From the NCBI RefSeq assembly GCF_001592745.1, contig NZ_LUKD01000001.1, forward strand, positions 503,384 through 567,383: DNA of 64,000 bases, written 5' to 3'. Under the pieces are notes generated by a model. It was not told where the DNA came from. It ran no database searches and saw only the letters and a program-made list of their open reading frames with translations. Source of the DNA: Bdellovibrio bacteriovorus. Its GTDB lineage: Bacteria > Bdellovibrionota > Bdellovibrionia > Bdellovibrionales > Bdellovibrionaceae. Positions 8,331 through 17,923 of the stretch are shown piece after piece. A program made the position numbers and the translations under genes. The stretch's first letter is position 1, and every line of letters begins with the position of its first letter.

Positions 8331-8903
8331 CTATTGCGCTGGCCTTCCTAAAAGAGAATTTACGTAGGCAATTGAATCTTTGTTATACCAATCGATCGTG
8401 CCCACGATCTTCTTAACAAGCTTCTGGTCTTTTCCTAAAACCATCGACTCGGGAAGACGAGCGACTTGAAACTGCTTCATCAGGCTGCGATCTTGGTCCC
8501 ACACAATTTTGATATTTTCACCCTTCATTTCAGGGAAGGACTTCATAAAGACGTCGATATCTTCGCGCAGGCTATCGCCAGAAACTGCGATCAACTGAAC
8601 TTCGCCTTTGAATTCTTTCACAAGTTTGATCAAAGAAGGAACTTCTTCGATACAAGGTCCACACCAAGAAGCCCAGAAGTTGAGGATGACGACTTTACCT
8701 TCCATCGATTTCAGATCAAAGCTTTGGCCTTCTAAGTCCTTCGCTTCAAAATTGGGAACACCTTCTTTTTCCATACGCTCTAAAGCAGAATAGTTGTTCG
8801 CGCCCGTCTCTTCCACACGTGAGCCCATCCAATGATTAAATCCCCACACTCCTAAAACAGCGAAGATAACAACGACGATAATAGCTTTAAGATGTTGTTT
8901 CAT
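8331..8903 (-). CDS. TlpA/ResA-family membrane-anchored thiol-disulfide oxidoreductase
   Basis: A 190-residue protein with an N-terminal signal anchor (residues about 7-23) and a thioredoxin fold outside the cytoplasmic membrane. The active site is WCGPC (Cys81 and Cys84) in NFWASWCGPCIEEVP, and the cis-Pro region ARLPES lies near residue 152. TlpA/ResA proteins reduce disulfides, for example in apocytochrome c or copper-site assembly; the client is unknown here. AAGGAG lies 5 nt before the ATG. It is convergent with the VWA lipoprotein gene, and its stop abuts that gene's terminator. Confidence 0.88.
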   Translation of the reverse strand: MKQHLKAIIVVVIFAVLGVWGFNHWMGSRVEETGANNYSALERMEKEGVPNFEAKDLEGQSFDLKSMEGKVVILNFWASWCGPCIEEVPSLIKLVKEFKGEVQLIAVSGDSLREDIDVFMKSFPEMKGENIKIVWDQDRSLMKQFQVARLPESMVLGKDQKLVKKIVGTIDWYNKDSIAYVNSLLGRPAQ

Positions 8904-8965
8904 AGGAACTCCTTACATGCAGATAGCACATAAACTGTAGGCCAATCTCATGAGGAGAGCAATCA

Positions 8966-9064
8966 ATGAGCCCCGCAATACCAAGCCAGCGACAAAAGGT
9001 TGCATGGCAGACTGTTTTACACTCATTTTGGTTTTTTGAGCCGACACCGCGGCCAGCCCACTAG
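8966..9064 (+). CDS. Possible 32-residue peptide ORF
   Basis: ATG 8966 is preceded by GAGGAG with a 7-8 nt spacer and opens a 33-codon frame ending at TAG 9062-9064. It begins MSPAIPSQRQKVAWQ and ends EPTPRPAH. I do not recognise it. It lies in a 213-bp gap between two minus-strand genes. The SD is the only support, so it may be chance. Confidence 0.18.
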   Translation: MSPAIPSQRQKVAWQTVLHSFWFFEPTPRPAH

Positions 9065-9116
9065 ATGTCTTTTAGATTTAGCGGAACTGTAGCGGTCACG
9101 GTCGTTCAGGAGATCT

Positions 9117-9500
9117 TCAAGCGTCACTCTTTGTGAAGTTTGAAGAGCCTCTTGGAGCAGACAAAATCTCCATGACCTGAACTCCATCACCCGGAAAAAT
9201 CGCAAAATGAGGGTGATCTAAAAACATCTGTGCCGCCTCTGGATGAGACTCTGCTTTTACAACGATAAAGTTCCCTTGCAGCGCCGGGATATCTTGAACA
9301 CCTTGATTGTCCACTAGCTTCGTATTCCCTAAGGGCCCACCCTCATAGACAACAGCATGCTTGTACTTTGTCGCCCACTGCTCGCGCGCGGCGGTGCCCT
9401 TTTTCATGCGCTCTTCTTGCTCTTCAGGACTTAACTTTTTCCAAGCTTCATGAGCTTTACTATTCTCTGCACAAGTGAAAATCGCCAAAAAATTCTTCAT
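9117..9500 (-). CDS. YciI/YCII-like domain protein
   Basis: A 127-residue single-domain cytosolic protein. The layout matches the YCII/DGPF ferredoxin-like fold: an opening strand MKNFLAIF, a central YEGGPLGNTKLV turn and the late strand GNFIVVKAESHPEAAQMF followed by a short helix and PGDGVQVMEI. Members are small enzymes or dimeric accessory proteins of varied or unknown function. The middle Lys/Glu-rich segment (AWKKLSPEEQEERMKKG) is a helix. ATG 9500 follows GGAG with a 4-nt spacer. No close partner gene is evident. Confidence 0.6.
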   Translation of the reverse strand: MKNFLAIFTCAENSKAHEAWKKLSPEEQEERMKKGTAAREQWATKYKHAVVYEGGPLGNTKLVDNQGVQDIPALQGNFIVVKAESHPEAAQMFLDHPHFAIFPGDGVQVMEILSAPRGSSNFTKSDA

Positions 9501-9539
9501 ACAGCTCCAAGTTCATTAATATCTGTACCGAGTTGTTGA

Positions 9540-9710
9540 GCTTCTTCGGGTTCGCAAGAAGAGACTCCCGGGTTCAAGCCCCGTTACTCACCCCAATTTA
9601 ATGTAACAGCTAATCGAGGAATTGCCTCCAAAGAAGTTTACATCGCGATTCCCGCAGTAAAGTACAAACGCATATTACGTAAACGAATGAGAAGAATGAT
9701 TAATGCCTAA
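9540..9710 (+). other. Open frame without a start, possible gene remnant
   Basis: From just after the TGA at 9537-9539 the plus strand is open for 56 codons to TAA 9708-9710, ending in a basic stretch (KYKRILRKRMRRMINA). There is no ATG until near the end and no SD. It overlaps the tRNA-like fragment at 9564-9595. It could be the tail of a decayed mobile gene or chance. This is the main content of the 277-bp gap between 9500 and 9778. Confidence 0.22.
9564..9595 (+). other. tRNA 3'-end-like fragment (T-arm, acceptor strand and CCA; tRNA-His-like)
   Basis: CGGG-TTCAAGC-CCCG forms a T-arm with the standard 7-nt loop, followed by TTACTCACCCCA. The final C before CCA is the discriminator typical of tRNA-His. 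No matching 5' acceptor (GTGAGTA) or anticodon arm is visible upstream, so this is a fragment, as is left at integration sites where elements use tRNA 3' ends. It might be chance. Confidence 0.35.
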
Positions 9711-9715
9711 GCACA

Positions 9716-9752
9716 AAAAGAAAAAGGCCCTGATTTTCTCAGAGCCTTTTTT
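9716..9752 (-). terminator. Terminator after rplQ (symmetrical)
   Basis: AAAAAGGC (9721-9728) pairs with GCCTTTTT (9744-9751), and CTGA with TCAG inside it. Both strands show a T-run after the stem. It lies 26 bp beyond the rplQ stop codon and closes the ribosomal-protein block. Confidence 0.85.
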
Positions 9753-9777
9753 GAAAACTTATTTTTGAGATTCAAAA

Positions 9778-10305
9778 TTAAGCGCGAGCTGCTGCTCTGT
9801 CTTTCTTTTGAGTCTTTTTAACAGATTTCTTTTTAGCAGCTACTTGCTTAGTAGTTGCTTTCTTAGCTGCAGAAGCTTTTTTAGCTGCTTTTGGTTCTGC
9901 TTTAGTCGCTTTCGCGTCTTCTTTAGCAGCGCCTTTAGCTTCGAAATCGTAGTCTACGAACTCAAGGAAAGCCATCTCAGCAGTGTCACCAGGACGACGA
10001 CCGATTTTGATGATACGAGTGTAACCACCTGGGCGTGTCTTGAAACGTGGAGCTAGATCAGTAACGATTGAGTTAACAGCTTCTTTGTTAGGGTAGCGAG
10101 ACATCAACAAACGAGTTGTTGCCAAGTCACCTTTTTTACCAAGAGTGATAGCTCTTTCAACGTGACGACGCACTTCTTTAGCACGGTCAACAGTTGTAGT
10201 GATACGGCCGTGCTCGATAAGAGAAGTTACAAGACCTCTCAACAAAGCTTTTCTTGGGCCAGATTTACGATCGAAATGTTTTACTCTTCTTCTGTGTGAA
10301 CTCAT
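9778..10305 (-). CDS. rplQ: 50S ribosomal protein L17
   Basis: Large-subunit protein lining the peptide exit tunnel rim. The family start MSSHRRRVKHFDRKSGPRKA is present, then LVTSLIEHGRITTT and RPGGYTRIIKIGRRPGD. At 175 residues it is about 45-50 longer than E. coli L17 (127): after residue about 125 comes a Lys/Ala-rich tail, probably disordered and RNA-binding. It is the last gene of the block, separated from rpoA by a terminator-like hairpin at 10441-10477 and a 180-bp gap, so part of its expression may come from its own promoter. Confidence 0.95.
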   Translation of the reverse strand: MSSHRRRVKHFDRKSGPRKALLRGLVTSLIEHGRITTTVDRAKEVRRHVERAITLGKKGDLATTRLLMSRYPNKEAVNSIVTDLAPRFKTRPGGYTRIIKIGRRPGDTAEMAFLEFVDYDFEAKGAAKEDAKATKAEPKAAKKASAAKKATTKQVAAKKKSVKKTQKKDRAAARA

Positions 10306-10361
10306 TTTGTTCTCCGTTTGAACGGGCTGACCGTATTAGGTATCAGCACGATAGAACCCCG

Positions 10362-10412
10362 AAGGGTCACTTTTAAGGGCTCCTTGCCCCGCAACCCCCG
10401 CAAGGGTCACTT
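10362..10412. repeat. Short direct repeat pair in the rpoA-rplQ gap
   Basis: AAGGGTCACTT occurs at 10362-10372 and again at 10402-10412, exactly 40 bp apart, each preceded by a C-rich CCCCG context. It lies between the rpoA terminator and the rplQ start, in the rplQ leader. Function unknown. Confidence 0.6.
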
Positions 10413-10440
10413 GTCCAGAACACCATCATTGGCAATTCTT

Positions 10441-10477
10441 AAAAAAACGATGGGAGTTCTACCTAAGCAGAACTCCC
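10441..10477 (-). terminator. Terminator-like hairpin between rpoA and rplQ
   Basis: On the minus strand GGGAGTTCT and AGAACTCCC (10452-10460 and 10469-10477) form a 9-bp stem, followed three bases later by seven T residues (complement of 10441-10447). It begins 9 bp after the rpoA stop and should reduce read-through into rplQ. Confidence 0.85.
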
Positions 10478-10485
10478 TTTAAATC

Positions 10486-11517
10486 TTACTGAGGAGTCTC
10501 TCTCTTTTGAGGAGGTTGACTTGGATCCCAACCCGGAGGTGGCCAGCCTTCGATTTTCATACCGAGGCCAAGACCCATCTCGCCCAAGATCTCTTTGATC
10601 TCGTTAAGAGACTTACGTCCGAAGTTTTTAGTTTTAAGCATCTCTGCTTCAGAACGAACAACCAACTCACCGATGTAACGGATGTTAGCGTTTTTCAAGC
10701 AGTTAGCTGAACGTACAGACAACTCTAGATCGTCTACAGAGCGGAACAAATTCTCATTCAATGAAGGAGAACCCATTTCGCGAGCTTCTTCAGCTGGCTC
10801 CATAGTTTCGTCGAAAGTAAGGAAGATTTGAAGTTGTTCTTTCATGATTTTAGATGAAAGGGCAACTGCCTCTTCTGGTTTCAAAGAACCATCTGTCCAT
10901 ACTTCAAGTGTCAAAGCATCGTAGTCAGTTCTTTGACCAACGCGTGCATTTGATACGTTGTAATTTACTTTTCTAATCGGGCTGTAAAGAGCGTCTACGC
11001 CGATGAAACCTACTGGAAGGTCAGTTTCTCTGTTTTCAACAGGAACATAACCACGACCGAAACTTACAACGATTTCTGCGTTGAAGTTTGCGTTTCCACC
11101 CAAAGTAGCGATGTGAAGATCTGGGTTCAAAACTTCGATCTTATCAGAAACTTGGATATCGCCAGCAGTTACTTTGCCTGGACCTTTTTTAGAGATCTTC
11201 AAAGTAACAGAATCAGAAGTGTATTGTTTAAAACGCACTTCTTTAAGGTTCAAGATAATGTCAGTAACATCTTCAAGAACATCAGGAATCGTAGTGAACT
11301 CGTGCAATACGCCTTCAAACTTAACAGCCGTAATTGCAGAACCCATCATAGAACTCAAAAGAATTCTTCTTAGGGAGTTACCAAGAGTAACCCCGAAACC
11401 TCTTTCGAGGGGACGGATAATGAATTTAGCGTAGTCATCACGAAGAGTATCACGATCAACCTCAAATCCCTTTGGTTTGATCATCTCTCTCCAGAACTTA
11501 TAATAGTGCTCTTGCAT
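10486..11517 (-). CDS. rpoA: RNA polymerase alpha subunit
   Basis: A 343-residue alpha subunit that dimerises to start assembly of RNA polymerase. The N-terminal domain includes [17 protein letters not shown], and the C-terminal domain (about 255-330) has [19 protein letters not shown] and [12 protein letters not shown], which bind UP elements and activators. A Pro-rich tail ([12 protein letters not shown]) follows. ATG 11517 is preceded by GGGGGAA. It lies 20 bp after rpsD, the standard alpha-operon order rpsM-rpsK-rpsD-rpoA. Confidence 0.98.
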   Translation of the reverse strand: MQEHYYKFWREMIKPKGFEVDRDTLRDDYAKFIIRPLERGFGVTLGNSLRRILLSSMMGSAITAVKFEGVLHEFTTIPDVLEDVTDIILNLKEVRFKQYTSDSVTLKISKKGPGKVTAGDIQVSDKIEVLNPDLHIATLGGNANFNAEIVVSFGRGYVPVENRETDLPVGFIGVDALYSPIRKVNYNVSNARVGQRTDYDALTLEVWTDGSLKPEEAVALSSKIMKEQLQIFLTFDETMEPAEEAREMGSPSLNENLFRSVDDLELSVRSANCLKNANIRYIGELVVRSEAEMLKTKNFGRKSLNEIKEILGEMGLGLGMKIEGWPPPGWDPSQPPQKRETPQ

Positions 11518-11537
11518 GCTTCCCCCGAGAGGTAAAA

Positions 11538-12164
11538 TTATCTTGAGTAGTATTCAACGATCATGTTTTCTTCAGTAGCAACTGTTACGTCTTCGCGAGT
11601 TGGAAGATCTTTAACAGTACCAGTGAATTTAGCATGATCAGCTTCAAGCCATGCTGGAACAGATCTACGAGCAACTGATTGAATAGCGCCCAAGATTTTG
11701 CCCATTTCGCGGCTTGATTCCGCAACCGTAATAACGTCACCTTTATTTACGATGATGCTTGGAATGTTAGCTCTCTTACCATTCAACAAGAAATGGTTGT
11801 GTTTAACAAGCTGCCTTGCTTCACGACGAGAGTTTGCATATCCCAAAGCATATACAACGTTATCAAGTCTTGTCTCGAGGAATTTAAGAAGCGCAGTGCC
11901 CGTCAATTCTTTTGAACGGCTGGCTTCTGTAACATATTTCACAAATTGTTTCTCAGAAACACCGTAGTATCTCTTAGTTTTTTGTTTTTCACGCAATTGA
12001 AGTGCAAATTCAGAGAACTTCAAACGAGATTGACCGTGTTGTCCTGGAGGATAAGGTCTTCTTTCGAAAGAACACTTATCAGTGTAACAACGGTCACCCT
12101 TCAAGAAAAGTTTCACGTTTTCGCGACGGCAAAGCTTACAAACGCTTTCGTTAATGCAGCTCAC
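11538..12164 (-). CDS. rpsD: 30S ribosomal protein S4 (zinc-type)
   Basis: A 208-residue primary 16S rRNA-binding protein and probable translational repressor of the alpha operon, as in E. coli. The N-terminus carries a zinc site, Cys9, Cys12, Cys26 and Cys31 (CKLC...CYTDKC), so it is the zinc-containing form. The S4 RNA-binding domain includes [20 protein letters not shown]. The start is GTG (12162-12164). The gene lies 12 bp after rpsK. Confidence 0.97.
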   Translation of the reverse strand: MSCINESVCKLCRRENVKLFLKGDRCYTDKCSFERRPYPPGQHGQSRLKFSEFALQLREKQKTKRYYGVSEKQFVKYVTEASRSKELTGTALLKFLETRLDNVVYALGYANSRREARQLVKHNHFLLNGKRANIPSIIVNKGDVITVAESSREMGKILGAIQSVARRSVPAWLEADHAKFTGTVKDLPTREDVTVATEENMIVEYYSR

Positions 12165-12176
12165 GATATACTCCTA

Positions 12177-12572
12177 TTAAATTCTTCTACGCTTAGGCGG
12201 ACGGCAACCGTTATGTGGAACAGGAGTGATATCTTTAAGAGTCAAGATTCTCATACCTGTAGCAGCAAGTGCACGGATTGCAGGTTCACGACCAGCGCCT
12301 GGTCCTTTAAGATAAACGTCCACAGATCTCATGCCTGCTTCCATAGCTTTTTTTGCAGCGTCTTCTGCCGCGGACTGTGCTGCATAAGGAGTGCCTTTAC
12401 GGCTTCCTTTGAAACCAAGGTGTCCAGCAGAGGACCAAGACACCGTAGCTCCGTTCGGATCAGTCATCGTAACGATAACGTTACCGAAGCCAGCTTGGAT
12501 ATAGCAGTTCCCTTGAGGAACGTTTCTTTTAACTTTTTTCTTAGCAACTTTTTTATTGTCAGTAGTGTTCAT
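12177..12572 (-). CDS. rpsK: 30S ribosomal protein S11
   Basis: A 131-residue platform protein of the small subunit. Recognised by [37 protein letters not shown] and the C-terminal [11 protein letters not shown]. The N-terminus is extra rich in Lys. It sits 14 bp after rpsM in the alpha operon. Confidence 0.97.
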   Translation of the reverse strand: MNTTDNKKVAKKKVKRNVPQGNCYIQAGFGNVIVTMTDPNGATVSWSSAGHLGFKGSRKGTPYAAQSAAEDAAKKAMEAGMRSVDVYLKGPGAGREPAIRALAATGMRILTLKDITPVPHNGCRPPKRRRI

Positions 12573-12586
12573 GTGCTAGCTACTCC

Positions 12587-12961
12587 CTAGACTGCTTTTT
12601 TCTTATTCGCTACTGTCTTCTTAGGACCTTTACGAGTACGAGCGTTAGAACGAGTGTTCTGACCACGTACAGGCAAGCCCTTACGATGACGGATACCGCG
12701 GAAGCAGTTCAAGTCCATAAGACGTTTAATAGAAAGGCCAACTTCACGACGCAAATCACCTTCTACTTTGAAGCTTTGCTCGATGATGCCACGGATTTTA
12801 GCGATATGCTCGTCCGTTAGTCCCTCAGTTCTTAGATCGTGAGGAATACCAACTTGCTTACAGATCATAGCCGCACGAGGACGACCGATGCCGTAGATGT
12901 AAGTCAAAGCAATTTCAACTCGTTTATTTCTAGGTAAGTCGACACCAAGTAAACGTGCCAT
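12587..12961 (-). CDS. rpsM: 30S ribosomal protein S13
   Basis: A 124-residue head protein that contacts the large subunit and P-site tRNA. Motifs: [20 protein letters not shown] at the N-terminus, then GIGRPRA and the C-terminal basic tail [20 protein letters not shown]. It starts 2 bp after rpmJ. Confidence 0.97.
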   Translation of the reverse strand: MARLLGVDLPRNKRVEIALTYIYGIGRPRAAMICKQVGIPHDLRTEGLTDEHIAKIRGIIEQSFKVEGDLRREVGLSIKRLMDLNCFRGIRHRKGLPVRGQNTRSNARTRKGPKKTVANKKKAV

Positions 12962-12963
12962 GT

Positions 12964-13077
12964 TTAACCCTGCCTTTGCTTATGTTTAGGGTTTTCGCAA
13001 ATAACACGAATAACGCCTTTTCGTTTGATAACTTTACATTTATTACAGATTTTCTTAACTGATGGTCTTACTTTCAT
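12964..13077 (-). CDS. rpmJ: 50S ribosomal protein L36
   Basis: A 37-residue zinc-ribbon protein: [20 protein letters not shown], then [12 protein letters not shown], giving the C-C-C-H set. The frame is open upstream to 13161, but ATG 13077 is the family start and is preceded by GGAAGA. It follows adk; infA and map, often found here, are absent. The 126-bp gap from adk contains a small GCTTC/GAAGC hairpin and may hold a promoter. Confidence 0.95.
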   Translation of the reverse strand: MKVRPSVKKICNKCKVIKRKGVIRVICENPKHKQRQG

Positions 13078-13203
13078 ACTGTCTTCCCATACTTCGTTCC
13101 GCTTCAGAAAAAGAAGCGAAAATATCAGCAAAAACACGAATGCGGTCCGGCACGCTAACACCGAAAAACATTAAAGTCTAGAGATAAAAATAATACAGCC
13201 GTC

Positions 13204-13839
13204 TTATTTTATTATTTTTTCGATCTCTTTATAGACTTCTTCGGAGTCTCTATTACCGTCCACTTCTACGTATTTGCCTGCTTTTTTATAAAACTCTTTT
13301 AAAGGGCTTGTTTGTTCTTGGTAGGTTTTAAGCCGAGTCTCGATAACCTCTGCCTTGTCATCATTCCTTTGAATGACTTCACCGCCGCAAACATCACATT
13401 TGCCTTCCGTCTTGGTAGGCTTGCTGACTATGTGGTAGACAGATCCGCAATTTTTACAAACCCGTCTTCCAGTCAATCGATCCATCAAAATACTCATCGG
13501 AACTTCGAGAAAAATTGCTTTTCCGATGGAGAGATTCATTTTTACTAACAACTCATCCAAAGCCTGAGCTTGCACTGCAGTTCTTGGGAATCCGTCGAGG
13601 ATAAAGTTCTTAGTTCCTTTTTGAAGAACTTCTTCAACCATGCCGATCACAATACTGTCCGGCACTAGCTGACCCTTATCCATATATTCTTGGGCTTTTT
13701 TACCAAGATCTGTTTGCCCCTTAATAGCCGCTCTGAACAGATCGCCGGTGCTGATTTGCGTCATTCCCAAGCGTTTAATCAAGAGTTCAGATTGAGTACC
13801 TTTTCCGGCCCCAGGGGCTCCAAACAGGATCACGTTCAT
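13204..13839 (-). CDS. adk: Adenylate kinase (zinc-lid form)
   Basis: A 211-residue enzyme, ATP + AMP to 2 ADP. The P-loop is [13 protein letters not shown]-site motifs include STGDLFR and DGFPRT, and the lid carries Cys128, Cys131, Cys148 and Cys151 (CKNC...CDVC), a structural zinc site as in Gram-positive adenylate kinases. Its ATG overlaps the secY stop (TAATG), the usual secY-adk coupling. Confidence 0.97.
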   Translation of the reverse strand: MNVILFGAPGAGKGTQSELLIKRLGMTQISTGDLFRAAIKGQTDLGKKAQEYMDKGQLVPDSIVIGMVEEVLQKGTKNFILDGFPRTAVQAQALDELLVKMNLSIGKAIFLEVPMSILMDRLTGRRVCKNCGSVYHIVSKPTKTEGKCDVCGGEVIQRNDDKAEVIETRLKTYQEQTSPLKEFYKKAGKYVEVDGNRDSEEVYKEIEKIIK

Positions 13840-15167
13840 TAGAACTGAACCCTTCTGCTGCGAATTTTAGCTCCTTTAAGGAAGCCCTCATATTTTTGAG
13901 TAATCATATGAGATTGAATTTGCTGAGCAGTATCTAACGCCACACCCACTAGGATCAAAAGGCTTGTTCCACCGAATTGGAATGGAACATTGAACTGAGT
14001 CGCCATGATGCCTGGTAGGATACAGATCGTACAAAGATAGATACAACCCAATACGTTTACGCGCTCAAGAACCTTTTGGATGTAGTCAGCAGTTGTTTTA
14101 CCCGCGCGAACGCCAGGGATGAAACCACCGTACTTCTTAAGGTTGTCAGCAACGTCGTTCGGATTGAAGACGATCTCTGTATAGAAGAACGAGAAGAAAA
14201 TAATCAATGCCACGAACATGATGTTGAAGATCGTGCCCGATGGGTTCAAAGAATCTTGCAAAGACTTCAACCAAGGAGTGTTCACGAACTGCGCCATAGT
14301 CGCAGGGAACATCAACAAGGAGCTTGCGAAGATTGGTGGGATAACCCCAGAGAAATTGATTTTAATAGGCAAGTGACTTGTCGGAGTTTGCATAGACTGC
14401 ATTCCGCCGCCGCCTTGTCTTTGAGAATACTGAACAGTGATACGACGTTGTGCCACTTCCATGTAAATAACCGCTGCAATGATAGCAACCATGAAAAGCA
14501 CTAGCAACAATGCTAGGACAAAACGCATTTCACCCGTACGAACTAGCTCCCAAAGCTGTTGAGCACCACCAGGGATCGCTGCTGCGATACCAGTGAAGAT
14601 GATTAAAGAAGAACCGTTACCGATACCTCTTTCAGTGATTTGCTCACCCAACCACATGATGAAGCACGTACCTGCTGTCAACGTGATGATTGTCATGATT
14701 TGGAATGGAAGGAACGCCACTTCTGGTGCGATCACTAATGGACGACCATCTGGGCTTGTAGAATTCATCAACCAGCTGCTGATTCCGTAACCTTGAACAA
14801 TCGCCAAAGCTACAGTCGCATAACGAGTGTATTGGTTGATTTTACGACGTCCCTGCTCCCCTTCTTTCTTCAAAGATTCCAAGTACGGAATCGCTGAAGT
14901 TAGAAGTTGGAAAATGATGGAAGCAGAGATGTACGGCATGATACCCAATGCAAAAATACTGAATTGGGAGAGAGCACCACCCGTGAAGGTGTTGAATAAC
15001 CCAAAGATTCCGCGGCTTTGTGCTTGGAAGAACGACAATACAGCTGTTCCATCAACTCCAGGAGTCGGAACGTGTACGCCAATTCTGTAAATAGCCAACA
15101 TTGCCAATGTGAACAAGATGCGTTTACGAAGATCAGAATTCTTTGCGATGCTCTCAATTGCAGACAC
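13839..15167 (-). CDS. secY: Protein translocase subunit SecY
   Basis: The 442-residue channel subunit of the Sec translocon, with ten transmembrane helices. Motifs include [13 protein letters not shown] in TM1, the plug region [20 protein letters not shown], and [19 protein letters not shown] in the C-terminal half. The start is GTG (15165-15167), overlapping the rplO stop as TAGTG, with GAGG upstream. Its partner secE is at 46609-46986. Confidence 0.98.
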   Translation of the reverse strand: MSAIESIAKNSDLRKRILFTLAMLAIYRIGVHVPTPGVDGTAVLSFFQAQSRGIFGLFNTFTGGALSQFSIFALGIMPYISASIIFQLLTSAIPYLESLKKEGEQGRRKINQYTRYATVALAIVQGYGISSWLMNSTSPDGRPLVIAPEVAFLPFQIMTIITLTAGTCFIMWLGEQITERGIGNGSSLIIFTGIAAAIPGGAQQLWELVRTGEMRFVLALLLVLFMVAIIAAVIYMEVAQRRITVQYSQRQGGGGMQSMQTPTSHLPIKINFSGVIPPIFASSLLMFPATMAQFVNTPWLKSLQDSLNPSGTIFNIMFVALIIFFSFFYTEIVFNPNDVADNLKKYGGFIPGVRAGKTTADYIQKVLERVNVLGCIYLCTICILPGIMATQFNVPFQFGGTSLLILVGVALDTAQQIQSHMITQKYEGFLKGAKIRSRRVQF

Positions 15168-15604
15168 TACTTAATTACCTCGACTTTGCCGCCAGCAGCT
15201 TCAATAGCTTTCTTAGCGCTTTCTGAAAATTTATGAGCCTTAACAGTCAAAGCTGCTTTTAGCTCACCATTTCCCAAAATCTTAACCGCGCCGCCATTGA
15301 TTAGGCCAGCTTGGTGAAGAGTTTCAGGAGTTACCTCTCCAGAAAATTTAGCAAGTTGTGATAAATTAACAATCTCAAATTTGTTAGCAAACGCGACGTT
15401 GCTAAAACCAAACTTAGGCAAACGACGGTGCAAAGGAGTTTGACCACCCTCGAAACCACGGCGAACACGTCCGCCAGTACGAGCTAGTTGACCTTTGTGA
15501 CCTTTTGTCGCAGTGCCACCCATACCAGAACCGATACCACGACCGATTCTTTTTGGGCTGTGCTTAGATCCCGCTTTGGGAGCAAGTGTTTTAAGCAAGC
15601 TCAT
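15167..15604 (-). CDS. rplO: 50S ribosomal protein L15
   Basis: A 145-residue large-subunit protein with a Gly-rich basic N-terminus ([20 protein letters not shown], then [17 protein letters not shown]). It is 3 bp after rpmD and overlaps secY by one base. Confidence 0.97.
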   Translation of the reverse strand: MSLLKTLAPKAGSKHSPKRIGRGIGSGMGGTATKGHKGQLARTGGRVRRGFEGGQTPLHRRLPKFGFSNVAFANKFEIVNLSQLAKFSGEVTPETLHQAGLINGGAVKILGNGELKAALTVKAHKFSESAKKAIEAAGGKVEVIK

Positions 15605-15607
15605 GGA

Positions 15608-15793
15608 TTACCCCTTAACTACAACATCTACTAGATGTTGTACTTTCATAATATTGCCGCGAGCCGCTGGAGAGTCTTTTACTTCAGAAGTAGAATGACG
15701 CTTCTTAAGCCCCAAGCATTTAACTGCATCTTTTTGGTCTTGAGTGCAGCCGATCAATGATCTTTTCAATGTAAGAACAAATGTTTTTGCCAT
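15608..15793 (-). CDS. rpmD: 50S ribosomal protein L30
   Basis: A 61-residue protein: [20 protein letters not shown] is the family helix-loop start, followed by [20 protein letters not shown]. It has its usual place between rpsE and rplO. Confidence 0.93.
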   Translation of the reverse strand: MAKTFVLTLKRSLIGCTQDQKDAVKCLGLKKRHSTSEVKDSPAARGNIMKVQHLVDVVVKG

Positions 15794-15811
15794 TTTATGC
15801 CACCGTTCCGA

Positions 15812-16267
15812 TTAAAGCTGTTTCAACTGCTTTAAGCCGTCGATTGTTGCTCTTACTGCATTGTGAGGGTTACGAGTACCAACACATTTAGTAAGAATGT
15901 CTTTTACGCCAACAGACTCAAGAACTGCACGCACCGCGCCACCCGCGATCACACCAGTACCAGGAGCAGCAGGTTTCATAATAACCTTTGCTGCACCGAA
16001 CTTGCCGATCACTTCGTGAGGGATTGTGCGACCTTCTTTAAGAGCTACGGATTTAGCAGATTTTTTTGCAGATCTGCTAGCTTTACCGATAGCCTCAGGT
16101 ACTTCGCCTGCTTTACCAGAACCGAAGCCTACGTCTCCAGCCTTGTTTCCAACTACTACTAGAGCTGCGAAAGAGAAGCGACGACCACCCTTAACAACTT
16201 TCGTTACACGGTTGATCGCAACTACACGCTCTTCTAATTCAGCTGCTTGAGCTTGAACTTTCTCCAC
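15812..16267 (-). CDS. rpsE: 30S ribosomal protein S5
   Basis: A 151-residue protein that takes part in translational accuracy. Motifs: [33 protein letters not shown] and [17 protein letters not shown]. The start is GTG (16265-16267), preceded by AAGGAG with a 6-nt spacer. It is slightly shorter than E. coli S5 at both ends. Confidence 0.96.
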   Translation of the reverse strand: MEKVQAQAAELEERVVAINRVTKVVKGGRRFSFAALVVVGNKAGDVGFGSGKAGEVPEAIGKASRSAKKSAKSVALKEGRTIPHEVIGKFGAAKVIMKPAAPGTGVIAGGAVRAVLESVGVKDILTKCVGTRNPHNAVRATIDGLKQLKQL

Positions 16268-16277
16268 ACATCACTCC

Positions 16278-16643
16278 TTAGAAATTAAGGCCGCCCTCAC
16301 GAGCGCCTTCTGCTAGAGATTTAACACGGCCATGGTACAAGTAACCATTACGGTCGAAAACAACGTTCTTGATGTTTTTCGTAGCAGCTGCTTTAGCCAC
16401 TTCGTTACCAACAAGTTTCGCCATATCGATACCAGACTTGTCATCTTTACCAAGAGAAGAAACCGCAACTAGAGTTGTACCTTCAACATCATTGATGATT
16501 TGAGCGTACATGTGCTTACCGCTACGGAATACGCAAAGACGTGGTCTTTCCGCAGTTCCGTTTACAGTCTTACGGATTCTGATCTTCTTTTTGAGGCGAT
16601 TTGATTTACGTTCACTTGTATGTTTGCTTACTTTAATTTTCAT
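16278..16643 (-). CDS. rplR: 50S ribosomal protein L18
   Basis: A 121-residue 5S rRNA-binding protein. Recognised by [20 protein letters not shown] and the C-terminal [24 protein letters not shown] precedes the ATG. It lies between rplF and rpsE, as usual. Confidence 0.96.
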   Translation of the reverse strand: MKIKVSKHTSERKSNRLKKKIRIRKTVNGTAERPRLCVFRSGKHMYAQIINDVEGTTLVAVSSLGKDDKSGIDMAKLVGNEVAKAAATKNIKNVVFDRNGYLYHGRVKSLAEGAREGGLNF

Positions 16644-16655
16644 ACATTACCTCAA

Positions 16656-17198
16656 TTATTTACCAGCCGACTTACCAGCTTTACGTCTGATATGCTCACC
16701 AGCATAGCGAACACCTTTTGCCAAGTATGGCTCAGGCGGACGGAAAGAACGGATTTTAGCTGCCACTTGGCCAACCAACTCTTTGCTTGGGCCAGTGATT
16801 GTAAGGTTCGTTTGCTTATCAACCTTGATTTCGATTCCTTCAGGGATATCGAAGATCACAGGGTGAGAGAAACCCAAAGAAAGTTCCAACTTCTTACCAG
16901 ATACGTTTGCACGATATCCGACACCGTGAAGTTCAAGACCTTTTGTGAAACCTTTAGTTACGCCAGTTACTGCATTTTGGATAAGCGCTCTGTAAAGACC
17001 GTGCAATGCGCGGCTTTCTTTAGAGTCATCTTTGCGAACCAAAACAACTTTACCGCCTTCTACTTTCGCAGAAACAGCTGATTGCATACCGATTTTCAAA
17101 GAAGACTTCGCACCTTTAACGACAACTTCGTTAGCAGGTGTTACGCTTACTTGTACTGTGTTATCAAAAATAACGGGTGCTTTACCAATACGAGACAT
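16656..17198 (-). CDS. rplF: 50S ribosomal protein L6
   Basis: A 180-residue protein near the factor-binding site of the large subunit. Starts MSRIGKAPV and carries ELHGVGYRANVSGKKLELSL and the C-terminal RPPEPYLAKGVRYAGE. It begins 7 bp after rpsH. Confidence 0.97.
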   Translation of the reverse strand: MSRIGKAPVIFDNTVQVSVTPANEVVVKGAKSSLKIGMQSAVSAKVEGGKVVLVRKDDSKESRALHGLYRALIQNAVTGVTKGFTKGLELHGVGYRANVSGKKLELSLGFSHPVIFDIPEGIEIKVDKQTNLTITGPSKELVGQVAAKIRSFRPPEPYLAKGVRYAGEHIRRKAGKSAGK

Positions 17199-17205
17199 AA
17201 TTCAC

Positions 17206-17595
17206 CTACCAAAGTGTCGCAAGCAATTCACCACCGAGTTTTGCCTCAGTAGCTTGCTTACCGCTCATGATTCCTTTGCTAGTGCTGATGATGGACATAC
17301 CCATACCAGAACGAACTGTCGGAATCTTGTCAGATTTAACATAAACTCTACGACCTGGACGAGATACGCGGTCGATAGAATTGATCACGTGGTTTCCAGC
17401 TTCGTCGTATTTCAAGTAAACACGCATAATGCCTTGTTTGCTGTCTTTAGCGACTTTGAAGCTTCTGATCAAACCTTCGTTAACGAGGATTTGAGCAATA
17501 CCCGCTCTTACTTTTGAAGCAGGAAGATCCACTTTTTCGTGTTTCGCTGCTCCAGCATTTCTAATCATTGTAAGGAACTGAGAGATTGTATCCAT
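17206..17595 (-). CDS. rpsH: 30S ribosomal protein S8
   Basis: A 129-residue 16S rRNA-binding protein; in E. coli it represses the spc operon by binding rplE mRNA. Motifs: MDTISQFLTMIRNAG and RVYVKSDKIPTVRSGMGM, ending ELLATLW. It begins 10 bp after rpsN. Confidence 0.97.
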   Translation of the reverse strand: MDTISQFLTMIRNAGAAKHEKVDLPASKVRAGIAQILVNEGLIRSFKVAKDSKQGIMRVYLKYDEAGNHVINSIDRVSRPGRRVYVKSDKIPTVRSGMGMSIISTSKGIMSGKQATEAKLGGELLATLW

Positions 17596-17605
17596 AGTGA
17601 TCCTC

Positions 17606-17911
17606 TTACCAACTTGCTTTCGTTACGCCAGGCAATTTACCGTCAAGAGCCAATTGTCTGAAAGCGATACGAGACAAACCGAATTTGCGGTAGTTACCAC
17701 GAGGGCGACCCGTCAATTCACAGCGAGTGATAACGCGGTTTGGATTTGTATCACGACGAAGAGCTTGAAGCTTTTTACGAGCTCCATCTCTTTCTTCGTC
17801 AGAAAGCTTCATGTCGACAGCTTTCTCTCTAAGCTCTTTTCTATATTGAGCGTATCTTTTAGAAAGTTCTTTTCTTTTATTATTTTTTTCAATGCTTGCT
17901 TTACGAGCCAA
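17606..17911 (-). CDS. rpsN: 30S ribosomal protein S14 (long, zinc-free form)
   Basis: A 101-residue S14 of the long form without zinc cysteines: [20 protein letters not shown], then [19 protein letters not shown]. The start is TTG (17909-17911), preceded by AGAGGGG with a 6-nt spacer, one of several TTG starts in highly expressed genes here. Confidence 0.95.
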   Translation of the reverse strand: MARKASIEKNNKRKELSKRYAQYRKELREKAVDMKLSDEERDGARKKLQALRRDTNPNRVITRCELTGRPRGNYRKFGLSRIAFRQLALDGKLPGVTKASW

Positions 17912-17923
17912 GTTACACCCCTC

